Source: Acidaminococcus hominis (GTDB lineage Bacteria; Bacillota; Negativicutes; Acidaminococcales; Acidaminococcaceae). Taken from it: 64,000 nt of DNA. Each line of letters starts with the position of its first letter. The first letter of the stretch is position 1. The translations under genes were made by a program, and so were the position numbers. The stretch is taken from the NCBI RefSeq assembly GCF_021044795.1, contig NZ_JAJNOP010000001.1; one strand, given 5' to 3'. Under the pieces are notes generated by a model that did no database searches, was not told where the DNA came from, and saw only the letters and a program-made list of their open reading frames with translations. Shown piece after piece: positions 32,978 through 41,597 of the stretch.

Positions 32978-35900
32978 ATGAGAGCCATTCATAAGATTTT
33001 GGTCCCCAACCGAGGGGAAATCGCCATTCGTATTTTTCGTGCCTGTCACGAACTGGGCATTCGTACGGTAGCGGTGTATTCCAAAGAAGATATTCTGTCC
33101 CTGCACCGCAGCCGGGCTGATGAAGCCTACCTGGTGGGCCGGGGGAAAAAGCCTGTGGATGCCTATCTGGATATTGAAGATATCATCCGGATCTGTAAGG
33201 AACACGAGGTGGATGCCATTCATCCCGGCTACGGGTTCCTGGCGGAAAATGCCCGGCTGGCCAAACGCTGTGAAGAAGAAGGCATTATCTTCATTGGTCC
33301 CCGGGTGGAACACCTGATTATGTTCGGGGATAAGGTCAATGCCCGGATCCAGGCCGAAAAGGCTGGGATTCCCATGATTCCTGGCACCCAGGGTGCCGTC
33401 AAGAGCTTTGCTGACGTAAAGGCCTTTGCCGAAAAGGTGGGCCTGCCGGTGATGATCAAAGCCGTCAACGGCGGCGGCGGCCGGGGGATGCGGAACGTAG
33501 ATCGGATGGAAGACCTGGAAGAAGCTTATGAACGGGCCAAATCCGAAGCCAAAATGGCCTTTGGGGATGACGATATCTACGTGGAAAAATGCATCATGAA
33601 CCCCAAGCACATCGAAGTCCAGATTATGGGCGACGAACAGGGGAATGTGGTCCATCTCCACGAACGGGACTGCTCCATCCAGCGGCGGCACCAGAAGGTC
33701 ATTGAAATGGCGCCTGCCTGGTCCCTGCCCCAGAGCCTGCGCCAAGCCATCTGTGACGCAGCCCTGAAGCTGATGAAAAACGTCAAGTACCTGAACGCCG
33801 GCACGGTGGAATTTTTGGCCGACCAGGATGAAAAACATTTCTACTTCATTGAAGTGAACCCCCGGGTGCAGGTGGAACATACGGTAACGGAAGCCATTAC
33901 GGATGTGGATATCGTCAAGACCCAGATTCTGGTGGCCGAAGGCTACGCCCTGACAGATCCGGAAGTCCATGTGGGCCGCCAGGAAGACATTCCCTGCAAC
34001 GGGGTAGCCATCCAGTGCCGGATTACCACGGAAGATCCCCAGAACAACTTTATGCCGGATACGGGCAAGATCATTGCCTACCGCAGCGGCGGCGGCCCGG
34101 GCATCCGGCTGGATGCCGGCACGGCCTATACGGGTGCCGTCATTACCCCCTATTACGATTCCCTTTTGGTGAAGGTCACCGCCCATGCCATGAACGCCCA
34201 GGACACCATCCACCGGATGCTGCGCTGCCTGGAAGAATTCCGCATCAGCGGCGTTAAGACCAACATCTTCTTCCTGAAAAATATGCTGAAGACAGCGGCT
34301 TTTGCAGCCGGGGCCTGCGATGTAAACTATATTGATCGGCATCCGGAACTGCTGGTGGATCCGGAAGAAGTAGATGACCGGGGGACCCGGCTCCTGTCCT
34401 ACATTGGAAAAATTACCGTCAATGGCTACAAGGGCAGTGGGCACCAGCTAAAACCCGACTTCCAGCCCCTGCGCCAGCTGCCGGCCACAGGAAACTGCCC
34501 CAAGGGCAGCCGGCAGGTACTCCAGGAACTGGGACCGGAGAAGTTTTCCCGCTGGATCCAGGACCAGAAGGAAGTGCTGTTTATGGACACCACCTACCGG
34601 GATGCCCATCAGTCCTTGCTGGCTACCCGGATCCGGACCCACGATATTTTGAACGCCATTGGCTATACGGCGGAGCAGGTGCCTCAGATCTATGCCTTTG
34701 AAAACTGGGGCGGGGCTACTTTTGATGTGGCCTACCGGTTCCTGGACGAAGATCCCTGGGAGCGGCTGCGCCAGATGCGCAAGGCGGCGCCCAATATCCT
34801 GTTCCAGATGCTGACCCGGGGGGCCAACACCGTAGGCTATACCAACTATCCCCCGGAAGTGGTAACCCAATTTATCGACTTGGCTGCCCAAAACGGGGTG
34901 GATGTATTCCGGATTTTCGACTGCCTGAACCAGCTGGACCATATGGCCCTGTCCATTGAAGAAGTCCGGAAGCAGGGCAAGGTGGCAGAAACGGCCATCT
35001 GCTATACCGGGGACGTACTGGATGACCGGCGGCAGAAATATTCCCTGGCCTACTACACCCAGCTGGCCAAGGAAATGGAAAAGGCCGGGGCCAACATTAT
35101 CGCCATCAAGGATATGGCGGGGCTGTTAAAACCGGAAGCGGCCTATGCGCTGGTCTCCGCCCTGAAGGACGCCGTGGACCTGCCCATCCATCTCCACAGC
35201 CACGAGGGCGGCGGCTGCACCCTGTACAGCTATGCCAAGGCCGTAGATGCCGGGGTGGATATCCTGGATGTGGCCACCAGTGCCCTGTCCAACGGCACCA
35301 GCCAGCCCTCTATGACGGCCATGATCTACGCCCTGTCTAACCATCCCCGCCAGCCGCAGATGAACCTGGAAGCCCTGGAAAACATCGACCGGTACTGGCA
35401 GGTGGTCCGCTCCTATTATGCCGGGGTGGACAGCAAGATGGCCAGCCCCAACACCACGGTCTTCCAACATGAAATGCCCGGCGGCCAGTACTCCAACCTG
35501 CGTCAGCAGGCTACGGCAGTGGGCCTGGGTGCCCGCTGGCCGGAAGTGTGCCGGATGTACGCCCGGGTGAACCAGCTGTTTGGAGATGTCATCAAGGTGA
35601 CCCCGTCTTCCAAGGTGGTAGGGGACATGACCCTGTTCATGGTCCAAAACAACCTGACGGAGGAAGATGTCTTGAACCGGGGCGAAACCCTGGACTTCCC
35701 CCAATCCGTGGTGGACTTCTTTGACGGCAAGCTGGGGATTCCCTATGGGGGCTTCCCGGAAAAACTCCAGAAGGTTATCCTGCGGGGGGCTCAGCCCCAC
35801 TTGGAAACCCCGCCGGTGCCGGTGGACCTGGATAAGGTCCATGCAGAAATGAAGGCCCTGCGTATGCCGGAAACGCCGGAAGCGGAATCCAGCTACTGCA

Positions 35901-36400
35901 TCTACCCCAAGGTCTACAAGGACTTTATCCAGCGCTACCACCAATATGGGGACCTGTCCATCTTGGATACGCCTACCTTCTTCTTCGGCATGAAACCCGG
36001 CGAAGAAATTCAAGTGATGATGGACGGCAAAATGGTGCTGATTCGCCTGAACCATATTACCCGTCCTACGGAAGAGGGTTACCGGGAAGTGCAGTTTGAA
36101 ATCAACGGTATGCCCCGGGAACTGAAAATCCGGGATGCCAAGGCTTCGGAAGGCACCACGGCAGCCCGCCGGGCGGATCCTACGGTGCCTGGGGAAGTGG
36201 GGGCCACCCTGTCCGGCTCCGTTCTCCGGGTATTGGTGGACAAGAACAGTGTGGTGAAGAAGGGCGATCCGCTGCTGGTAACGGAAGCCATGAAGATGGA
36301 AACCACCCTGACCGCTCCCATCGACGGCCTGGTAACCGAGGTATTGGTGAAAGCCGGCAGCCGGATTGCTTCCGGAGACCTGCTGGTGGTGATTGAATAA
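32978..36400 (+). CDS. pyc: pyruvate carboxylase
   Basis: 1140-aa biotin enzyme converting pyruvate, bicarbonate and ATP to oxaloacetate. Order: biotin carboxylase (about 1-450, KILVPNRGEIAIRIFRA, GGGGRGMR, FIEVNPRVQVEHTVTE), carboxyltransferase (about 530-800, MDTTYRDAHQSLLATRIR, AIKDMAGLLKP with the metal-site Lys, HLHSHEGGG with His ligands), tetramerisation region, and a C-terminal biotinyl domain with Lys1106 in TEAMKMETT. Full length. AAGGAGG precedes the ATG. Feeds oxaloacetate to aspartate and the reductive branch with fumarase. Confidence 0.96.
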   Translation: MRAIHKILVPNRGEIAIRIFRACHELGIRTVAVYSKEDILSLHRSRADEAYLVGRGKKPVDAYLDIEDIIRICKEHEVDAIHPGYGFLAENARLAKRCEEEGIIFIGPRVEHLIMFGDKVNARIQAEKAGIPMIPGTQGAVKSFADVKAFAEKVGLPVMIKAVNGGGGRGMRNVDRMEDLEEAYERAKSEAKMAFGDDDIYVEKCIMNPKHIEVQIMGDEQGNVVHLHERDCSIQRRHQKVIEMAPAWSLPQSLRQAICDAALKLMKNVKYLNAGTVEFLADQDEKHFYFIEVNPRVQVEHTVTEAITDVDIVKTQILVAEGYALTDPEVHVGRQEDIPCNGVAIQCRITTEDPQNNFMPDTGKIIAYRSGGGPGIRLDAGTAYTGAVITPYYDSLLVKVTAHAMNAQDTIHRMLRCLEEFRISGVKTNIFFLKNMLKTAAFAAGACDVNYIDRHPELLVDPEEVDDRGTRLLSYIGKITVNGYKGSGHQLKPDFQPLRQLPATGNCPKGSRQVLQELGPEKFSRWIQDQKEVLFMDTTYRDAHQSLLATRIRTHDILNAIGYTAEQVPQIYAFENWGGATFDVAYRFLDEDPWERLRQMRKAAPNILFQMLTRGANTVGYTNYPPEVVTQFIDLAAQNGVDVFRIFDCLNQLDHMALSIEEVRKQGKVAETAICYTGDVLDDRRQKYSLAYYTQLAKEMEKAGANIIAIKDMAGLLKPEAAYALVSALKDAVDLPIHLHSHEGGGCTLYSYAKAVDAGVDILDVATSALSNGTSQPSMTAMIYALSNHPRQPQMNLEALENIDRYWQVVRSYYAGVDSKMASPNTTVFQHEMPGGQYSNLRQQATAVGLGARWPEVCRMYARVNQLFGDVIKVTPSSKVVGDMTLFMVQNNLTEEDVLNRGETLDFPQSVVDFFDGKLGIPYGGFPEKLQKVILRGAQPHLETPPVPVDLDKVHAEMKALRMPETPEAESSYCIYPKVYKDFIQRYHQYGDLSILDTPTFFFGMKPGEEIQVMMDGKMVLIRLNHITRPTEEGYREVQFEINGMPRELKIRDAKASEGTTAARRADPTVPGEVGATLSGSVLRVLVDKNSVVKKGDPLLVTEAMKMETTLTAPIDGLVTEVLVKAGSRIASGDLLVVIE

Positions 36401-36410
36401 ACGTTTAACA

Positions 36411-36442
36411 AAAGGAGAATCCTGCGGGGTTCTCCTTTTTTT
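36411..36442 (+). terminator. terminator of pyc
   Basis: AAGGAGAA pairs with TTCTCCTT around a CCTGCGGGG-type loop, then T-run. Confidence 0.82.
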
Positions 36443-36512
36443 CAGCAGGTTTCAGATGGGGCGGGGTGTGCTACAATAGAGACAGCGGAGAAAAGAAAAC
36501 GGAGGTGCCAAC

Positions 36513-37898
36513 ATGAAAAGCAAAGGGAAACTCGGTTTGCTGCTGGCTCTTTGCCTGGCGCTGGGCCAAACGGCCCTGGCCGCTGAGCATTTGGCCGTGG
36601 TGGAAAAGGACGGAAAGCAGGGAGCCATTGACCCGGAGGGGAAAGTGGTCATCCCCTTGGAATTTAAGAGTGTGGAAGTAAACGATAAGGTGGAAGCACC
36701 CGTGGTTCTGGTGAAAAAGTCCGGCAAGTATGGGCTTTATGACCGAAATGGGAAAGAATTGTTAAAGCCGGTGCTGAAAAAGGTCACCGGGGTAAACGAA
36801 GGATATTTTGGCGGCAAGGAGAAGAAAACCTGGAGCTTCTACAACCTGAACGGGGAAAAGCAGCCCGGGGAATATGAGGAAGTGGGGCTGTACCAGGAAG
36901 GCCTGGCGCCTGTCAAGGTGGAGGACCGCTGGGGCTTTGTGGATACCCAGGGAAAACTGGTGATTCCGGCCCAGTACAAGTCCGTTAGGGGCTTCAGCGA
37001 AGGCCTGGCAGCTGCCAAACTGAACAGCAAATGGCTGTATATCCATAAGGATGGCACGCCGCTTATCGGAGCCAGCATCAAGGACCCCCGGGATTTCCAC
37101 CAGGGCGTTGCCGTGGTGGATGACAACTGGCTGATGAATATTAAGGGCCAGAAATACGCCAAGCTCCGGGATTATTCCTTTGTGGGGGATTTTGCCGAAA
37201 ATGGCTTGGCCGAAGTGGGCGTCCGCCGGCGCCACCGCAGCCTGCTGGATTATGTAAGCATTGGCTGGGGCTGGGACGGCTGGGGCGTCTGGGGCTATCC
37301 TGGCTGGGGCTGGACCGGAGGCTACCACCATCGCCGGCACCACGGTTGGGGCTGGGGCGGCGGCATCGGGATTTCGCCCGGGGCCGTTATGCCCGGCAGC
37401 CTGTACCGGGGCTATGTGAACAAGCAGGGCCAGGAAGTGATTCCCACTACCTACGATACGGTAACGCCCTTCTACGGCAGCTATGCCCTGATCCAGGACG
37501 AAGGCCACTGGGGTATGGTCAATGCCCAGGGCCGGGTGGTGATTCCCCCGGCCTACGATGCCCTGTGGCCCTTTAGCCAGGGCCTGGCAGCTTTCAGCTT
37601 CGACAAGAAGTGGGGCTTTATCAATGAGCAGAATACGGTAGTGATTTCCAACCGGTATGACCGGGTGAACTCTTTCCTGGAGGACCGGACCACGGTAATG
37701 ACCCAGGAGGAAGGGGGCATTATCGATAAGCAGGGTCAATTGGCAGCCCCTCTGCGCCGGCAGTTAAAGGAACTGGGACCGTTGTACGCTGACCGGGCGG
37801 CCTTTAAGGATCCGGCCAAGGACCTGTGGGGGTATGTTAACAGGGATGCCCAGGTTGTTATCCCTGCACAGTACGATAAGGCCGGAATATTTGACTGA
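36513..37898 (+). CDS. secreted WG-repeat protein with a Trp/Gly/His-rich insert
   Basis: 461 aa. Signal peptide of about 23 residues (cut near ALA-AE). Then WG beta-repeats of about 22-50 residues, each with a Gly-Lys turn and a closing V(V/I)IP: GKVVIPLEFKSV, GKLVIPAQYKSV, GQEVIPTTYDTV, GRVVIPPAYDAL, AQVVIPAQYDKA. In the middle (about 247-290) lies a run of Trp, Gly, His and Tyr (SIGWGWDGWGVWGYPGW and following) that is not part of the repeat. WG proteins are envelope or surface proteins of unknown role. Own ribosome site CGGAGG. Confidence 0.85.
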   Translation: MKSKGKLGLLLALCLALGQTALAAEHLAVVEKDGKQGAIDPEGKVVIPLEFKSVEVNDKVEAPVVLVKKSGKYGLYDRNGKELLKPVLKKVTGVNEGYFGGKEKKTWSFYNLNGEKQPGEYEEVGLYQEGLAPVKVEDRWGFVDTQGKLVIPAQYKSVRGFSEGLAAAKLNSKWLYIHKDGTPLIGASIKDPRDFHQGVAVVDDNWLMNIKGQKYAKLRDYSFVGDFAENGLAEVGVRRRHRSLLDYVSIGWGWDGWGVWGYPGWGWTGGYHHRRHHGWGWGGGIGISPGAVMPGSLYRGYVNKQGQEVIPTTYDTVTPFYGSYALIQDEGHWGMVNAQGRVVIPPAYDALWPFSQGLAAFSFDKKWGFINEQNTVVISNRYDRVNSFLEDRTTVMTQEEGGIIDKQGQLAAPLRRQLKELGPLYADRAAFKDPAKDLWGYVNRDAQVVIPAQYDKAGIFD

Positions 37899-37924
37899 AA
37901 TTCGTGAATACGTACAAAAAGCTG

Positions 37925-37953
37925 TTGACAGGAATTGCATACGGTGGCATAAT
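37925..37953 (+). promoter_or_regulatory. promoter of the leuCDB leader
   Basis: TTGACA (37925-37930), 17-bp spacer, CATAAT (37948-37953). Confidence 0.8.
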
Positions 37954-37959
37954 GTAAAC

Positions 37960-38194
37960 CATACCGCAATAATTGCTTATCGGTTATGAACGGGACTGAA
38001 TAGGAAGAAGCCTTACAGAGAGCCGGCGGCAGGTGCGAGCCGGCAGGATTCCAATATTCTCTCGCCCGGGAGCCGCAGGGATGAACCAAAGTAGTTCCTG
38101 CCGTCCACAGTGCGTTAAACTGAACGAGAACAAACATAGGGTGGTACCGCGTTCATTCGCCCCTATCCGCTTCTGGCGGATAGGGGCGTTTTGT
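37960..38194 (+). promoter_or_regulatory. T-box riboswitch of leuCDB, leucine specifier
   Basis: AGAGAGCCGGCGGC with the conserved apical partner GCGAGCCGGC, the perfect T-box core AGGGTGGTACCGCG (38138-38151), and a terminator of 13 bp (38158-38170 with 38176-38188) plus TTTTGT. Two overlapping CTC codons (38059-38063) lie in the specifier region before GCCCGGGAG; either reads Leu, matching the operon. Confidence 0.92.
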
Positions 38195-38221
38195 ATCTGA
38201 AAAAGGAAAGGGGAGTTACGT

Positions 38222-39487
38222 ATGGGAATGACAAGAACACAAAAAATTTTGGCGAAACACGCCGGACGGCCGGAGGTGGAAACCGGTGAGCTGCTGATCT
38301 CCCAGGTGGATCTGACGCTGGCCAACGATATTACTGGGCCTCCTGCCATTGACGAGTTTGATAAGATTGGGCGTCCTGTTTTTGACAAGGACAAGATTGC
38401 CTTGGTGCCGGACCATTTTTCGCCGCCCAAGGACATCAAATCTGCAACCCTGTGCAAGCATATGCGGGAATTTGCCCGGAAGCATGAGATTACCCATTAT
38501 TACGAAGTGGGCCGTATGGGCATTGAACACGCCCTGATTCCGGACAGCGGGCTGGTGGCGCCTGGGGAATTGATTATTGGTGCCGATTCCCATACCTGTA
38601 CCTACGGGGCCCTGAACGCCTTCTCCACCGGGGTGGGCCAGACGGACCTGGGGGCAGCCATGGCCGAAGGGAAAACCTGGTTCAAGGTACCCGCCGCCAT
38701 CAAAGTGGTGCTTACCGGCAAGAAACCGGCCTACGTCCAGGGCAAGGATGTCATCCTGACCCTGATTGGCCAAATCGGAGTGGATGGGGCCCTGTACCAG
38801 TCCCTGGAATTTTTCGGGGACGGCGTGGGAGAACTGTCCATGGCGGACCGGTTCACCATCTGCAACATGGCCATTGAAGCCGGGGCCAAAAATGGTATTT
38901 TCCCGGTGGACGAAAAGACCCGGGCCTATCTGAAGGAACGGGGCGTTACCCGGGCTTGGGAACCGGTGGAGGCCGATCCGGACGCCGTTTACGCCCGGAC
39001 CATTACCATCGCCCTGGATGAACTGGTGCCGGTGGTGGCCTATCCCCATCTGCCGGAAAACACCCACCCCGCTGCCGAAGGCAAGGACATTGCCATCGAC
39101 CAGGTGGTCATCGGGTCCTGCACCAACGGCCGGTATGAAGATCTGGACCAGGCTGCAGAAGTGCTGAAGGGCCGGAAGGTCCATCCCCGGGTGCGCTGCA
39201 TCATCATTCCGGCGACCCAGGAAATCTACAAGCGGGCCCTGGATAACGGCCTGTTCGACATTTTTGTGGACGCAGGAGCAGCGGTGTCCACACCGACCTG
39301 CGGACCCTGTCTGGGCGGCTATATGGGCATTTTGGCTGCCGGCGAACGGGCCGTTTCCACCACCAACCGGAACTTCAGGGGCCGGATGGGTCATGTGGAC
39401 AGTGAAGTATATTTAGCCAGCCCCTATACGGCCGCTGCCAGCGCCGTAATGGGCCGGATTACCGATCCCCGGGAGGTGTTAGCATGA
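38222..39487 (+). CDS. leuC: 3-isopropylmalate dehydratase large subunit
   Basis: 421-aa aconitase-family Fe-S subunit, isomerising 2- to 3-isopropylmalate. Fe-S cysteines: GADSHTCTYGALNAF (Cys), and CTPTCGPCLGG-like PTCGPCLGG near residue 360; active-site segments GSCTNGRYEDL and FRGRMG. It is the shorter archaeal/HacA-like form of LeuC, which pairs with a small subunit of about 160 aa as seen here. Start follows AAGGGGAG. The stop overlaps leuD. leuA (isopropylmalate synthase) is not in the window. Confidence 0.95.
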   Translation: MGMTRTQKILAKHAGRPEVETGELLISQVDLTLANDITGPPAIDEFDKIGRPVFDKDKIALVPDHFSPPKDIKSATLCKHMREFARKHEITHYYEVGRMGIEHALIPDSGLVAPGELIIGADSHTCTYGALNAFSTGVGQTDLGAAMAEGKTWFKVPAAIKVVLTGKKPAYVQGKDVILTLIGQIGVDGALYQSLEFFGDGVGELSMADRFTICNMAIEAGAKNGIFPVDEKTRAYLKERGVTRAWEPVEADPDAVYARTITIALDELVPVVAYPHLPENTHPAAEGKDIAIDQVVIGSCTNGRYEDLDQAAEVLKGRKVHPRVRCIIIPATQEIYKRALDNGLFDIFVDAGAAVSTPTCGPCLGGYMGILAAGERAVSTTNRNFRGRMGHVDSEVYLASPYTAAASAVMGRITDPREVLA

Positions 39488-39966
39488 GTAAGGTTTGGCG
39501 TTATGGAGACCATGTGGATACGGATGTCATCATCCCTGCCCGCTATTTGAACATAGCAGATTTTAAGGAACTCAGTGAGCATGCTATGGAAGACATTGAT
39601 ACCACCTTTGCTTCCCAGGTTCAGCCCGGGGACATTATGGTGGCCGGCCGGAACTTTGGCTGCGGCTCTTCCCGGGAACACGCCCCCATTGTCATCAAGG
39701 AAAAGGGCATCCAGTGCATCATTGCTGAAAGCTTTGCCCGGATTTTCTACCGGAATGCCATTAATATTGGCCTGCCGGTACTGGAAATCGGGGAAGAGGC
39801 CAAAAAGATAGAAGCGGGAGACCAGGTGACCGTGGACCTGGACAAGGGGGAAATCCACGTGCTGAACAAAAACCTGGTGATCAAAACCCATCCCCTGCCG
39901 GAATTTGTCCGGAAAATCGGGGAAGCCGGGGGCCTGATCAATTACGTAAAAGGAGGCAAAGCCTGA
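39484..39966 (+). CDS. leuD: 3-isopropylmalate dehydratase small subunit
   Basis: 160-aa swivel domain. Motifs: GDHVDTDVIIPARYL at the start, VAGRNFGCGSSREHAP with the substrate-binding Ser-Ser-Arg, and IAESFARIFYRNAINIGLPVLE. Forms the heterodimer with LeuC. Overlaps leuC by 4 bases (ATGA) and leuB by 1 base, GGAGG as ribosome site: tight translational coupling. Confidence 0.95.
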   Translation: MSKVWRYGDHVDTDVIIPARYLNIADFKELSEHAMEDIDTTFASQVQPGDIMVAGRNFGCGSSREHAPIVIKEKGIQCIIAESFARIFYRNAINIGLPVLEIGEEAKKIEAGDQVTVDLDKGEIHVLNKNLVIKTHPLPEFVRKIGEAGGLINYVKGGKA

Positions 39967-41039
39967 TGAAGATTACCGTACTGGCCGGTGACGGCATTGG
40001 TCCAGAGATTACGGACGCAGCCCTGGTGGTGCTTAAAAAGACGGCCCAGGTCTTTGGGCTGGATATTTCCTATGACCATCAGCTTATGGGGGGCTGCGCC
40101 TATGATGCCTATGGCACGCCCCTGCCGGAGGTAACCCTCCAAAGCGCCAAGGCAGCGGATGGGGTGCTTCTGGGGGCGGTGGGCGGACCCAAGTGGGATC
40201 AGCTGCCCGACGTGACCAAACGGCCGGAAAAGGGTCTTTTGGCCATCCGGAAGGCCTTGGGCCTTTACTGCAACCTGCGGCCGGTAACGGTACGGCCCTA
40301 CGTGGCCCATCTGTCCCCCTTAAAGACGGAACGGGCAGAAGGTGCGGACCTGGTGATTGTCCGGGAGCTTACCGGCGGCATCTACTTTGGGGAGCACCAG
40401 GAAGCAGCTTTGGTGGACGGTGTGGAAACCGCCTCCGATATCGAAAAGTACACCCGGCCGGAAATCGAGCGGATTGCCGTAAAGGCCTTTGAAGCAGCCC
40501 GGCTGCGCCGGGGCAAGGTTACCAGCGTGGACAAGGCCAATGTCTTGGGGTCTTCCCGGCTGTGGCGGAAGGTGGTTACGGAGCTCCACGACAGCCGGTA
40601 CCCGGAGGTGGAGCTGAACCATTATTACGTGGACAACTGTGCCATGCAGCTGGTGCTGAACCCCAAACAATTTGACGTGATTCTCACCAACAACATTTTT
40701 GGGGACATTTTAAGCGATGAAGCGTCCACCATTGCCGGCAGCATAGGGCTCCTGCCTTCCGCCAGCCTGGGGGACGGCACAGGCCTTTACGAACCCATCC
40801 ACGGCAGTGCCCCGGATCTGGCAGGCAAAGGGGTGGCCAACCCCTTGGGCACTATTTTGTCGGCGGCCCTTCTCCTGCGCTATTCCCTGGGGCAGGAAGC
40901 AGCGGCAGCTGCCATTGAACGGGCGGTGGACCAGGTGATGGAAGCCGGGTACCGGACCCCGGATTTGGCAGGCGAAGGCCTGACCGTGGTGAGTACCGGA
41001 GAAATGGGCGAACTGGTAGCCCAGGCCGTGAAAAAATAA
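39966..41039 (+). CDS. leuB: 3-isopropylmalate dehydrogenase
   Basis: 357 aa; oxidises and decarboxylates 3-isopropylmalate with NAD. Motifs: LAGDGIGPEI at the N-terminus, LRPVTVRPY, RELTGGIYFG, the catalytic YYVDNCAMQLVLNP, NIFGDILSDEAS and PIHGSAPDLAGKGVANPLG. Full length. AAAGGAGG precedes the ATG, which overlaps the leuD stop. Last gene of the leu operon. Confidence 0.96.
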   Translation: MKITVLAGDGIGPEITDAALVVLKKTAQVFGLDISYDHQLMGGCAYDAYGTPLPEVTLQSAKAADGVLLGAVGGPKWDQLPDVTKRPEKGLLAIRKALGLYCNLRPVTVRPYVAHLSPLKTERAEGADLVIVRELTGGIYFGEHQEAALVDGVETASDIEKYTRPEIERIAVKAFEAARLRRGKVTSVDKANVLGSSRLWRKVVTELHDSRYPEVELNHYYVDNCAMQLVLNPKQFDVILTNNIFGDILSDEASTIAGSIGLLPSASLGDGTGLYEPIHGSAPDLAGKGVANPLGTILSAALLLRYSLGQEAAAAAIERAVDQVMEAGYRTPDLAGEGLTVVSTGEMGELVAQAVKK

Positions 41040-41049
41040 ATAACAAATA

Positions 41050-41084
41050 AAAAAACGACTTTCCTTTTGGAAAGTCGTTTTTTT
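41050..41084. terminator. bidirectional terminator between leuB and ilvN
   Basis: AACGACTTTCC pairs with GGAAAGTCGTT, A-run on one side and T7 on the other, serving the convergent leu and ilv operons. Confidence 0.9.
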
Positions 41085-41091
41085 ATGGGTG

Positions 41092-41595
41092 TTACATTTT
41101 TTTAACGGGAACCAGGCCCCGGCCCAGGGAAATCTGGCCAGTACGGGCGATTTCCAGTACTTCGTAGTCTTCCAGAACCTCCAGCAGGGCATCAATGTGG
41201 TCTTCCCGGCCGGTAAGCCGGAGAATCAGGGATTCCCGCTGGACGTCCACCACCTTGGCGTGGAACAGATTGGCAATATTGGTCAGCTCTTCTCGCATGG
41301 CGGGGCTGCCGCTTTTTACCTTGATCATGGCCAGCTCATAGCTGACAAAGGGGGCGTCATCCAGGTCCACCACCTTGATGACGTCAATGAGCTTGGCCAG
41401 CTGGTTGATGGCCTGGTCCAGCTCCCACCGGTCTTCCACGGAAACCACAATATTGATCCGGGTTACATCCGGTTCTTCCGTGTAGCCGGCGTTGATGTAT
41501 TCGATGTTGATGGCCCGGCGGCTGATGAGGCCGGCCACATGGGTCAGAACACCGGGTTTGTTGTCGGCCAAAATGGCCAGATGCTGCTTCAGCAT
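41092..41595 (-). CDS. ilvN: acetolactate synthase small (regulatory) subunit, copy 1
   Basis: 167 aa. N-terminal ACT domain (LAILADNKPGVLTHVAGLISRRAINIEYINAG) where valine feedback acts, then the C-terminal domain ending in ARTGQISLGRG. It activates and regulates the IlvB subunit encoded just upstream. Start 41595 is preferred over ATG 41601: GGAGGAG then stands 7 bases before it, exactly as in copy 2; at 41601 the spacing would be 1. Last gene of the ilvC-ilvB-ilvN operon. Confidence 0.9.
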   Translation of the reverse strand: MLKQHLAILADNKPGVLTHVAGLISRRAINIEYINAGYTEEPDVTRINIVVSVEDRWELDQAINQLAKLIDVIKVVDLDDAPFVSYELAMIKVKSGSPAMREELTNIANLFHAKVVDVQRESLILRLTGREDHIDALLEVLEDYEVLEIARTGQISLGRGLVPVKKM

Positions 41596-41597
41596 AG

